DNA of 64,000 nucleotides from Nitrospinaceae bacterium UBA7883 (GTDB taxonomy: Bacteria > Nitrospinota_A > UBA7883): positions 62,001 to 126,000 of the forward strand of contig DLRR01000021.1 in NCBI GenBank assembly GCA_002500605.1, given 5' to 3'. The translations under genes and the position numbers were made by a program. Under the pieces are notes generated by a model. The model saw nothing but the letters and a program-made list of their open reading frames with translations. It had not been told where the DNA came from and did no database searches. This document shows positions 8,878-15,735 of this stretch, in pieces; position 1 is the stretch's first letter, and each line of letters opens with the position of its first letter.

Positions 8878-10446
8878 CTATCTGGCCGCTTCACTAACCC
8901 TAGTTTCTCTTATAACAGTAACTTTTATTTCACCAGGGTACGCAAGTTCATCTTCAATTTTGCGGGCAATGTCCTTGGCTAAGAAAAAAGCTTCAGAGTC
9001 TCCCACCGCTTCTGGTTCCACGACAACACGAACTTCTCGACCAGCTTGAATAGCATAAGTCTTTTCAACCCCACGAAAAGAGTCTCCAATCTCTTCGAGC
9101 TTCTGCATTCTATTGATGTAAGTCTGGAGCATCTCGCGTCTTGCACCTGGACGAGATGCAGAAAGAGCATCGCAAGCAGCGACCAACACTGCTATAACTG
9201 ACTCTGCAGGAACATCTTCGTGATGGGAAGCAATTCCGTTTAGCACTATTTTTGGTTCATTATACTTTCGCCCCAAATCGTAACCAATTTGTGTATGGCT
9301 TCCCTCCACGCTCTGATCGACAGCTTTGCCAATGTCATGTAGTAACCCAGCTCGTCTGGCCATTCTCACGTTTTGGCCAAGTTCAGCGGCTATCATTCCA
9401 CACATAAAGCCGACTTCTGTAGAATGGGTAAGTACGTTTTGAGAATAGCTGGTTCTGTATTTTAATCTTCCCAACAGTTTAATAATTTCTGGATGAATAC
9501 CGTCGAGACCAAGTTCGAAACAAGCTCGCTCACCATCCTTTTTAATGCCACTGTTAACTTCTTTGCTAATCTTAGCTACTGTGTCTTCTATTCGCCCTGG
9601 ATGTATCCTCCCATCCTTAATTAACGAAGATAGTGTTTGTCCTGCGATCTCACGTTTGACCATATCAAAACTGGAGAGAACGACTGCATTTGGGGTATCA
9701 TCAATTATAAGGTCAACTCCTGTTGCAATCTCAAAGGCGCGGATATTGCGGCCTTCTCTGCCAATAATTCGCCCTTTCATTTCATCACTTGGGATGTCTA
9801 GGACTGAAACAGTGCTTTCAGCAACATAGTCAGACGCACACCGCTGAATAGCACTGGCTATTAAATGTCGTGCTTTTTCATTCGCTTCGTTTAATGTGTC
9901 TTCTTCTATCCTTTTAAGAGTGTGGACAGACTCGAGTCTGGCTTTCTCAAAAAACTTTTCTTTTAGTTCAGTTTTGGCTTGTTCAGCGGTCATGTTCGAT
10001 ACTCGGTGCAAAGTTTTTTCCTGCTCTTCTACTAGCTTCTTTACTTCCTCATTTTTTTCCTGGTACAAATTTTTAACATCATCAAGATGAGACTCTTTTT
10101 TTCCAATTGACAATTCCTTTTGTTCACATCTTTCTATTTTTTTATCTAGAGTCTTTTCACGATCCAAGAGCCTTTGTTCTGCTTTATCTATTTCCTTTTG
10201 TTTTTCCTTCACTTTAACATCAAACTCGTTTTGTCTTTTAATGATTGCTTCTTTAGCGTCTATCTCGGCTATTTTTTTGATATTTTCTGCAGTTTTCCTG
10301 GTTTCTTCAAGAAGCCGATTGGAATCGTCAGTAGTTTGAAGCACCATTTTTGAAAAGCCACGTCGCTTTATTAACCAGCCAACGCAACCACCAAAAACAA
10401 CAGCAATGATAAGTTGAAAGAGTGTAGTAAATAATTGAGTTTCCAT
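8878..10446 (-). CDS. rny: Ribonuclease Y
   Basis: A 522-residue membrane-anchored endoribonuclease that begins mRNA decay. It has an N-terminal transmembrane helix (about residues 8-25), a long charged coiled coil (about 30-200), a KH domain with the GRxGRN loop (IIGREGRNIRAFE), and an HD hydrolase domain with the metal-binding HDIGKAVD. Length is normal for the family. Its leader holds three adjacent hairpins (10462-10523). Confidence 0.96.
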   Translation of the reverse strand: METQLFTTLFQLIIAVVFGGCVGWLIKRRGFSKMVLQTTDDSNRLLEETRKTAENIKKIAEIDAKEAIIKRQNEFDVKVKEKQKEIDKAEQRLLDREKTLDKKIERCEQKELSIGKKESHLDDVKNLYQEKNEEVKKLVEEQEKTLHRVSNMTAEQAKTELKEKFFEKARLESVHTLKRIEEDTLNEANEKARHLIASAIQRCASDYVAESTVSVLDIPSDEMKGRIIGREGRNIRAFEIATGVDLIIDDTPNAVVLSSFDMVKREIAGQTLSSLIKDGRIHPGRIEDTVAKISKEVNSGIKKDGERACFELGLDGIHPEIIKLLGRLKYRTSYSQNVLTHSTEVGFMCGMIAAELGQNVRMARRAGLLHDIGKAVDQSVEGSHTQIGYDLGRKYNEPKIVLNGIASHHEDVPAESVIAVLVAACDALSASRPGARREMLQTYINRMQKLEEIGDSFRGVEKTYAIQAGREVRVVVEPEAVGDSEAFFLAKDIARKIEDELAYPGEIKVTVIRETRVSEAAR

Positions 10447-10461
10447 AGCGACAGGCCCCTT

Positions 10462-10523
10462 TCCGTATTAAACGGACTTATATTGAAGACCCTTAACGAA
10501 GGGTCTTGTTAATCCTTTAACAA
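10462..10523 (-). promoter_or_regulatory. Three consecutive hairpins in the rny leader
   Basis: TCCGT/ACGGA (10462-10476), a perfect 9-bp stem AAGACCCTT/AAGGGTCTT with a 4-base loop (10486-10507), and a 7-bp stem TTGTTAA/TTAACAA with a 4-base loop (10506-10523) end about 16 bases from the rny start codon. The last two stems share two bases. No T run follows, so a leader regulatory structure is more likely than a terminator. Confidence 0.45.
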
Positions 10524-10578
10524 ACGGAAATTCTAACGGTATTGAGCAGAACCAAAGAAAGGTGAAATCTAAAGATGG

Positions 10579-10617
10579 ATAAGCACAGTGGTAAGACTCA
10601 TCGTCTGTACCACTTAT
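10579..10617 (-). ncRNA. Candidate structured RNA element
   Basis: A long hairpin: outer ATAA/TTAT, then GTGGTA/TACCAC and AGAC/GTCT around a 5-base loop, with a small bulge. Read on the minus strand, a TTGAC -35-like element lies about 70 bases upstream. It may be part of the rny leader or a separate small RNA. Confidence 0.25.
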
Positions 10618-10704
10618 GGGCAAGAAGCATTTTTTTATCTTGACTCAAATATATTGCCTCTTGCAGTTCTATCGTCAAGCCCAAAGTTAGCTCGAAATAG
10701 AGCA

Positions 10705-10790
10705 TCCTTTTATTATTCACCAGTTACAGTTAATCGGTAATTGAGGCAGCCATACCACACAGAGTTTCATAAACTGCCTTGATTCACTCG
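10705..10790 (-). repeat. Diverged direct repeat, copy B
   Basis: Read on the minus strand, shared blocks in the same order with copy A are GAGT-A, GTTT-TGA, GTGTGG-AT, AATTAC, GTAAC-GGTGA and TAAAAGGA. Small indels separate the blocks. Confidence 0.4.
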
Positions 10791-10956
10791 AAACCAAGAT
10801 CAAATCCCCACTTGTCGAAAGGAAAGATTTATCCAAATCCCTTTCTGCCGAACTAACACGCCAAATTCCTATTAAAATAAAAACAGCGAGTCATGTGGAA
10901 ATGGGCCAAAGTGCCAATATCTTCTTAAGGCCTAGCCGGCCATACCAAACATGGAC

Positions 10957-11039
10957 TCCTTTTAGTCACCTGTTACTGATAGTAATTTTGGAGTTACTAA
11001 TTCCACACTAGCTCGGCTCAGAAACGCTCGCTTACTCAG
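10957..11039 (-). repeat. Diverged direct repeat, copy A
   Basis: Companion of the element at 10705-10790, offset by about 252 bases. It ends on the minus strand with GTAACAGGTGACTAAAAGGA, versus GTAACTGGTGAATAATAAAAGGA split by an extra triplet in copy B. Confidence 0.4.
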
Positions 11040-11186
11040 CGCAAACGTTTAGAACTTAAGTGTTTATATCACAAGCACGAAGCGCTCTCAAGAAAAATAA
11101 ATCTAGCACTGATTTTATTTTATGAGCTGGTAAAAAGCTAGTCTTTGTCGAATGACCAAATGTAGACAAATTTCTGCGGTTGGCAT

Positions 11187-11228
11187 AAAAAGTCGGCCAG
11201 CCATCGAATGGGGTTTCGAAAGCTGGCC
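11187..11228 (-). terminator. Intrinsic terminator, minus strand
   Basis: On the minus strand the stem GGCCAGC/GCTGGCC (11195-11201 with 11222-11228) encloses a second 5-bp helix TCGAA/TTCGA. It is followed three bases later by five Ts (11187-11191). It would end transcripts coming from the ribbon-helix-helix gene or from a small RNA in 11229-11467. Confidence 0.65.
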
Positions 11229-11380
11229 TACACCATTAACCCTCCGGGGAGGAGAGTAAAACTCGAACTTTTGGCAAAGAAAGGGGTGGTCTTTGCATTA
11301 TCGCCCAAAGGGCTGATCTTGCAGGTGGTGGTCAGTACAGTGGTGGTCTTGGTCTGGCCAATAGTCCAAGCAGATGCCAT
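11228..11380 (-). CDS. Possible 50-residue Thr-rich small protein or leader peptide
   Basis: The frame has an ATG, an AAAGGG Shine-Dalgarno-like element 9 bases upstream, and a stop codon that abuts the terminator hairpin. The N-terminal part is rich in Thr (TKTTTVLTTT), produced by a repeated GACCACC motif. No family is recognised, and the opposite strand is also open here, so chance is a real alternative. Confidence 0.2.
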   Translation of the reverse strand: MASAWTIGQTKTTTVLTTTCKISPLGDNAKTTPFFAKSSSFTLLPGGLMV

Positions 11381-11467
11381 TTAATCGAGCCCTTTCAAAA
11401 AATAAGTAAGGCTGTCATTTGGAAAAACTGTGTTACCACTCCAATTTTATATTTTCAGCAAAAATTA

Positions 11468-11650
11468 TTACTTTATCCCGATCTCAAGTTGTTTTTTCTC
11501 GTATCGTTTTAAAAGTTGTTCTATGGCTTCTCGAAACAGTACTGCTTTTGTCACTTGAAGATCTTTCGCTATACGATTCAATTGGTTAATTTGCCTTTGG
11601 TACAGATGTGTTGTAACCGGAACCTTCTTTTCTTCCTGACCTATAGACAT
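11468..11650 (-). CDS. Small ribbon-helix-helix DNA-binding protein
   Basis: 60 residues. The core VPVTTHLYQRQINQLNRIAKDLQVTKAVLFREAIEQLL has the beta-strand then two-helix layout of CopG/Arc-type regulators, with the typical 'T..LF.EAIE.LL' second helix. No toxin gene is adjacent, so it is more likely a stand-alone regulator than half of a toxin-antitoxin pair. It is divergent from the protease gene; a TTGACA on the minus strand (11720-11725) could be its -35 element. No clear ribosome-binding site is seen. Confidence 0.7.
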   Translation of the reverse strand: MSIGQEEKKVPVTTHLYQRQINQLNRIAKDLQVTKAVLFREAIEQLLKRYEKKQLEIGIK

Positions 11651-11800
11651 ATAACTTAAATATATACCAATATTGTTATTTTAAACTGTTGCTAGATATT
11701 GTGACATATTTACTAAGTTTGTCAAGTGTTTTAGTCAAGCAGCCTTGTTTATGTCCGTAGAACAGTCTATGCTAAGAAAAATTAATACATAGAATAAACT

Positions 11801-11836
11801 GGGCAGACAAAAGGGTAGACAAAAGGGTAGACAAAA
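11801..11836 (+). repeat. Three tandem 12-bp repeats carrying the protease gene's ribosome-binding region
   Basis: The unit GGGTAGACAAAA occurs three times (the first copy has GGGCAG) and stops two bases before the GTG start at 11838. The only Shine-Dalgarno-like bases (AAGGG) lie within the repeat, so copy number would change the leader. Confidence 0.85.
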
Positions 11837-11837
11837 A

Positions 11838-13304
11838 GTGAAATACAATGCCATAAAAATCAACCTATTAACCATAGTAGTTACTGTTTTTGTTATTACT
11901 ATGTCTTTAAGTGGGTTTGATTTAAACACGTACGGAATTTTAGGTCCCGCTGAAGCTGAAGCCAAAAATACTTTAGAACTAGAGAACGCATTCGTAAAAA
12001 TAGCAAAGGAACAGGCACCTGCTGTGGTGAGCATATCTACAAAGCAACGAATCAAATCCAGAGTGAGAGCTCCCAAAGACCTTATGCGAGATTTTTTTGA
12101 GAGAAGGTCCCCAGAAAGTCGGCAAATGCCCAGAGAGCGAATACGCCGGTCTCTTGGTTCGGGGTTTGTTGTGGAGTCCGAGGGTTATATTCTTACCAAT
12201 AGCCATGTCGTCAACAAAGCCGATGAAATCATAGTAACATTTGGCAGTGGGAGAGGCAGTGATAGAGAAGAATATGAAGCAAAGCTTATTGCCTCTGACC
12301 CCAAGACAGATATAGCTCTCATTAAAATTAAAGCGAACAAGGATCTGCCTAAGGTCAAACTAGGAGACTCCGATAATATGAGGGTAGGCCAATGGGTTAT
12401 GGCCATTGGAAACCCCTTTAACTTCCCACAAACTGTTACTGTCGGGGTAATATCTGCCAAACACCGAATAATAGGAGCCGGACCGTATGACAATTTTATC
12501 CAAACTGACGCAGCTATTAATTCAGGAAATTCTGGCGGGCCGCTAATTGATATCAACGGTAACGTGATCGGTATTAATACAGCCATATTCACTGGTGGCA
12601 CACAGGGTAATATAGGAATTGGGTTCGCTATCCCAATAAATACTGCAATGGACATTTACAGCGATCTCAAGAAAGGCAAAGTCAAACGTGGATGGTTAGG
12701 CGTAGGGATACAACAGGTAACCAAAGAACTTGAAAAGGCTCTTAAACTGCCTAAAGCCGCTGGTGCATTGGTTGGCGAAGTGTTTAAAGGGTCTCCTGCT
12801 AAAAAAGCAGGGGTAATGCGTGGTGATGTCATCGTGGAGTTTAACAAAGAAGAGGTATCTGAAGCTGGGGATCTCCCCAGAATCGTAGCAGCCGTGAGCC
12901 CAGGCTCTGTTGTTGTAGTAAAAATTATCCGAGAAGGTAGAGAAAAATTAATACGGTTAAAATTGGGCGAAATGCCTGATGATACAGAAATAATAATTAA
13001 CCCGAGTCAATTTGAAGGCTTTGGTATGATTGTAGAAAACCTCACTGACCAATTAGCCAAACAGCTGGATGTGAGACAGGATGAAGGAGTGGTTGTCACC
13101 AGCGTAAAGCAGGGTGGATTAGCAGCTGCAGCGGGGTTTCGTGCTGGTGATATAATCACCGAAGTTAATCAAAAAAGAATAAAAAATATTGATAGTCTTT
13201 CCCGACAGACCGGAAAGGTCAAGCCAGGTGAACCGATACTAATGCTGGTGCAAAGAGATAAGCGCAACATGTTCTTGGTGATAAAGGCTACGGAGAAAAA
13301 ATAG
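11838..13304 (+). CDS. Periplasmic HtrA/Do-type serine protease-chaperone
   Basis: 488 residues with a GTG start. An N-terminal signal sequence (hydrophobic residues 8-26, AEAEA near 42) is followed by a trypsin-like domain with triad H123 (TNSHVV), D158 (TDIALI) and S232 (GNSGGP), then two PDZ domains (about 270-370 and 385-480). This is the usual DegP/MucD layout. It degrades or refolds misfolded envelope proteins. The tandem repeat in front of the start is unusual. Confidence 0.95.
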   Translation: MKYNAIKINLLTIVVTVFVITMSLSGFDLNTYGILGPAEAEAKNTLELENAFVKIAKEQAPAVVSISTKQRIKSRVRAPKDLMRDFFERRSPESRQMPRERIRRSLGSGFVVESEGYILTNSHVVNKADEIIVTFGSGRGSDREEYEAKLIASDPKTDIALIKIKANKDLPKVKLGDSDNMRVGQWVMAIGNPFNFPQTVTVGVISAKHRIIGAGPYDNFIQTDAAINSGNSGGPLIDINGNVIGINTAIFTGGTQGNIGIGFAIPINTAMDIYSDLKKGKVKRGWLGVGIQQVTKELEKALKLPKAAGALVGEVFKGSPAKKAGVMRGDVIVEFNKEEVSEAGDLPRIVAAVSPGSVVVVKIIREGREKLIRLKLGEMPDDTEIIINPSQFEGFGMIVENLTDQLAKQLDVRQDEGVVVTSVKQGGLAAAAGFRAGDIITEVNQKRIKNIDSLSRQTGKVKPGEPILMLVQRDKRNMFLVIKATEKK

Positions 13305-13434
13305 CTTCGCCTGATTTTAGTGACAGGTATTTAACTAAAACCACTTATAAACAAGCTTATTAAGCACATTGTTATGGAGAAGAAAAAGTTTTTAAAAAAT
13401 ATAACCTTCGGGGCCATAACAAACACAAGGAGCT

Positions 13435-13812
13435 AAAAATAATAAAATCAAACGTGGATGGATAGGTGTTTCAATCCAGCAAGAAAACAAAAATCAGGAA
13501 GGGGACTTTGGACTTTCCAAAGCACTTGGTGTATTTGTAGATGATGTGTTTGCTGGATCAGCAGCAGAAAAAGCTGGAATCAAGCACGGTGATGTTGTTG
13601 TTAAATTCGACAACAAAAGGGTCTTGGGGGCATATGATTTCCCTAGAATTGTAGCCGCTGCACGCCTAGGGTCAACTGTTACAGTTGAGACAACTAGAGA
13701 AGGTGAAGAAAATACTTTATGTAAAATCGTCTCAATCGATGACCGATATCAGATTACAAAACAACAAATAACGATGAATAATAAATTTTATTTGAACAAA
13801 ACGTCTTTTTAG
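13435..13812 (+). pseudogene. Orphan PDZ-domain fragment, duplicate of the protease PDZ1 region
   Basis: An open frame of 125 codons reads NKIKRGWIGVSIQQ... then GVFVDDVFAGSAAEKAGIKHGDVVVKF, clearly related to PDZ1 of the adjacent protease (KRGWLGVGIQQ..., GEVFKGSPAKKAGVMRGDVIVEF). There is a perfect AAGGAGCT (13427-13434) but no ATG/GTG/TTG at a normal distance; the first conventional in-frame start is a GTG at 13546, inside the domain. Either this is a decaying duplicate or it uses a rare start such as the ATC at 13447. The frame has stayed open despite strong divergence. Confidence 0.55.
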
Positions 13813-13834
13813 TGCTTTAATTACCACTATCTAT

Positions 13835-13911
13835 GGTGGGCGTAGCTCAGTTGGTAGAGCGCTAGATTGTGGCTCTAGTGGCCGTGGGTTCAATTCCCAT
13901 CGCTCACCCCA
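13835..13911 (+). tRNA. tRNA-His (GTG anticodon)
   Basis: A complete cloverleaf: acceptor GTGGGCG/CGCTCAC, D arm GCTC...GAGC, anticodon stem CTAGA/TCTAG with loop TTGTGGC, T arm GTGGG/CCCAT, and encoded CCA. The extra 5' G (13835) opposite C73 is the hallmark of tRNA-His. Confidence 0.97.
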
Positions 13912-14180
13912 TTTTACACATAGATTGAAAGTCAATGTTCCCAAAAAGTTGTGCAATTCAATGCCATGTGCACGGATTAGTTACGTGTATTTTTCCTTGA
14001 AATGCCAATTCAAGGCAACTTTTCCAAAAACCAAAAGGAAATTCATTGAAAACCGCAAAAAAACATATTACACTTACCGCTTTTTAGACCTTAAAACCCA
14101 GCTCTAACTAGCCAGCTGGTTAGTCCTTGAGTAGTCTGACCTGGCTTTGTTAAGCGGATCCACTGGTGGCATTTAGATAG

Positions 14181-14612
14181 ATGATTGACGTAGATTTTAC
14201 ACTGTTTATTCAAGCAACAAATTTCATAATCATACTATGGTTTTTGAACAAATTTATATTTAAGCCGGTATTGAAACATACCGAAATGCGTGACGAAAAA
14301 ATTAATGAAATCGAGGACTGCACGTCTAGTTTTGTTAAACTTGGCGAAGAGGCTTTAACCAAATATCAACAAGAATTAGCAAATATACGACGTGAGGCAT
14401 CTGAAACAATTTCAAAGGCTCGGGACGAAGCACTTATCCAGCAGGATAAACTAACCGACAATGCAAAATTAGAATTCAAACGTTTAACTGATAATGCTTA
14501 CAATGATATAAAAAATGAAGCGGATTTGGCCTCTACTTCACTCAACGTTGAAATTAATGATTTTGCCCACACACTTGCAGAAAAAATTCTCAACCGAAAG
14601 ATTATCAAGTAA
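14181..14612 (+). CDS. ATP synthase Fo subunit b'
   Basis: 143 residues: an N-terminal membrane helix (FTLFIQATNFIIILWFLNKFIFKPVL) followed by a charged coiled-coil stalk. It is the first gene of the ATP synthase operon, directly before a second b-type subunit; b and b' form a heterodimeric peripheral stalk in lineages with this pair. Confidence 0.88.
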   Translation: MIDVDFTLFIQATNFIIILWFLNKFIFKPVLKHTEMRDEKINEIEDCTSSFVKLGEEALTKYQQELANIRREASETISKARDEALIQQDKLTDNAKLEFKRLTDNAYNDIKNEADLASTSLNVEINDFAHTLAEKILNRKIIK

Positions 14613-14614
14613 TA

Positions 14615-15184
14615 ATGCAAACCAAAACTACCTTTATGTTGTTACTGGGACTTGCGCTCACACCTGCCATAGCCCACGCATCTGGACTTGAATTGGCCAC
14701 TGAGTGGAGCTGGTATCGTGATGGCGGTAGAATAGTAAATGGTACAGTTGTAATAGGTATTTTTGTATGGCTGGTAGTAAAGTTTGGGGGTCCTATATTA
14801 AGAAAGCGCACAGAAGATATAGCCTACAAACTTAATGAGTTAGAGTTGGCTAGATCAAAAGCTGAAGTAGCCCTTAAAGAGTATGAAAGTAAACTTGCTT
14901 TAATCACTGATGAGGGTGAAAAGATAAAGCAAGAAGCCATAGAAGAAGCTGAGATTATCAAGAAAAAAATAATTGCACTAGCCGAAGAAGACGCAAAGAA
15001 AATTGTAGCTAAAGCCGCTGAACAAATTAATATTCAAAAAGAAAGTGCCAAAACTGAGCTTCGCCGTCAGGCAGCTAATGCAGCTATAGCTTTGGCCAAG
15101 GAGGTTCTTCAAAAAAACATCGGTCTTGAAGATCAAAAAGCCATTTTGGCAAACTATTTATCTGAAATGGAGAAGGTGCGTTGA
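14615..15184 (+). CDS. atpF: ATP synthase Fo subunit b
   Basis: 189 residues. A signal-like N terminus (MQTKTTFMLLLGLALTPAIAHA) precedes the membrane helix (VNGTVVIGIFVWLVVKFGGPILRKR) and the long coiled coil. This b form with an extra N-terminal hydrophobic segment is common in deltaproteobacterial-type operons. The stop overlaps the atpH start (TTGA). Confidence 0.9.
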   Translation: MQTKTTFMLLLGLALTPAIAHASGLELATEWSWYRDGGRIVNGTVVIGIFVWLVVKFGGPILRKRTEDIAYKLNELELARSKAEVALKEYESKLALITDEGEKIKQEAIEEAEIIKKKIIALAEEDAKKIVAKAAEQINIQKESAKTELRRQAANAAIALAKEVLQKNIGLEDQKAILANYLSEMEKVR

Positions 15185-15717
15185 AAGAAACAGCGGTAGC
15201 AAGAAGATATGCGCGCGCCTTTGCGGAGCTTTATAGTGACCCAGCTATTCTTGAACAAATGATGGCTGAGTTATCTGAATTCGCTACTATTTTCGAGGAA
15301 AATAAAGAGCTTCGTACTATTATGTTAAATCCGGCCATTAGCCAGCAGGACAAAAGTGCTGTCATGGCTGGCGTGCTCGAATGCTTAAAGGTGGCCGAAC
15401 AAACCACTAAATTAATTGAGCTTTTAGTAGAACGGAATAGGATTGGCATTATTAGATTTGTTTCATCGGAGTTCAATGATATAGCCTTCGTTGTTTTAGG
15501 CAGGGTATCTGTAGAAGTTACAACCGCCGTTGAATTAACCGATAGCGAAATGAAAGAATTGTCAAACAAGCTCACAAAGCTCGTTGGTAAAGAGGCAGTA
15601 ATTACTGCGAAAATTGACCCATCGTTAATTGGTGGGGTAGTGGCTCGTATCGGAAGCGTACTATACGACGGTAGTATTTTAAACCACCTAAGAACCCTTA
15701 GGGTCGCTCTAAATTAA
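15181..15717 (+). CDS. atpH: ATP synthase F1 subunit delta
   Basis: 178 residues linking the b stalk to F1. The N terminus ETAVARRYARAFAELY and C terminus DPSLIGGVVARIGSVLYDGSILNHLRTLR are diagnostic. It starts with TTG, overlapping the atpF stop by four bases, which implies translational coupling. Confidence 0.95.
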   Translation: MKETAVARRYARAFAELYSDPAILEQMMAELSEFATIFEENKELRTIMLNPAISQQDKSAVMAGVLECLKVAEQTTKLIELLVERNRIGIIRFVSSEFNDIAFVVLGRVSVEVTTAVELTDSEMKELSNKLTKLVGKEAVITAKIDPSLIGGVVARIGSVLYDGSILNHLRTLRVALN

Positions 15718-15735
15718 TAGGGGACAAGAAATAAT

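Larger units (their letters stand above)
10447..11467. other. About 1 kb with no conventional gene, rich in RNA-like structure
   Basis: No conserved protein is seen in any frame between rny and the ribbon-helix-helix gene. The stretch contains hairpins at 10462-10523, 10579-10617 and 10817-10845 (GAAAGG/CCTTTC plus GATTT/AAATC around an AAA bulge), a pair of diverged direct repeats (10705-10790 and 10957-11039), alternative hairpins sharing AGTAA at 10981-10985, and a strong minus-strand terminator at 11187-11228. It looks like one or more non-coding RNAs or a long structured leader. No match to the tmRNA, RNase P, SRP or 6S signatures was recognised. Confidence 0.5.

Noticed and set aside
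10598..10705. A 35-codon minus-strand ORF
   Set aside because: It overlaps the long hairpin at 10579-10617, has no family resemblance, and its ATG touches the AAAAGG that would have to be its ribosome-binding site.
10447..11467. tmRNA, RNase P RNA, SRP RNA or 6S RNA in the gene-free kilobase
   Set aside because: None of the hallmark strings (tag-peptide frame, GAGGAAAGTCCGGGC-type core, the SRP tetraloop helix) was found, and a 6S-like bubble could not be built convincingly.
11468..11650. Toxin-antitoxin module
   Set aside because: Only the ribbon-helix-helix protein is present; no toxin-like gene adjoins it.
13925..14107. 60-codon ORF after tRNA-His
   Set aside because: No ribosome-binding site or recognisable motif; random AT-rich codons.
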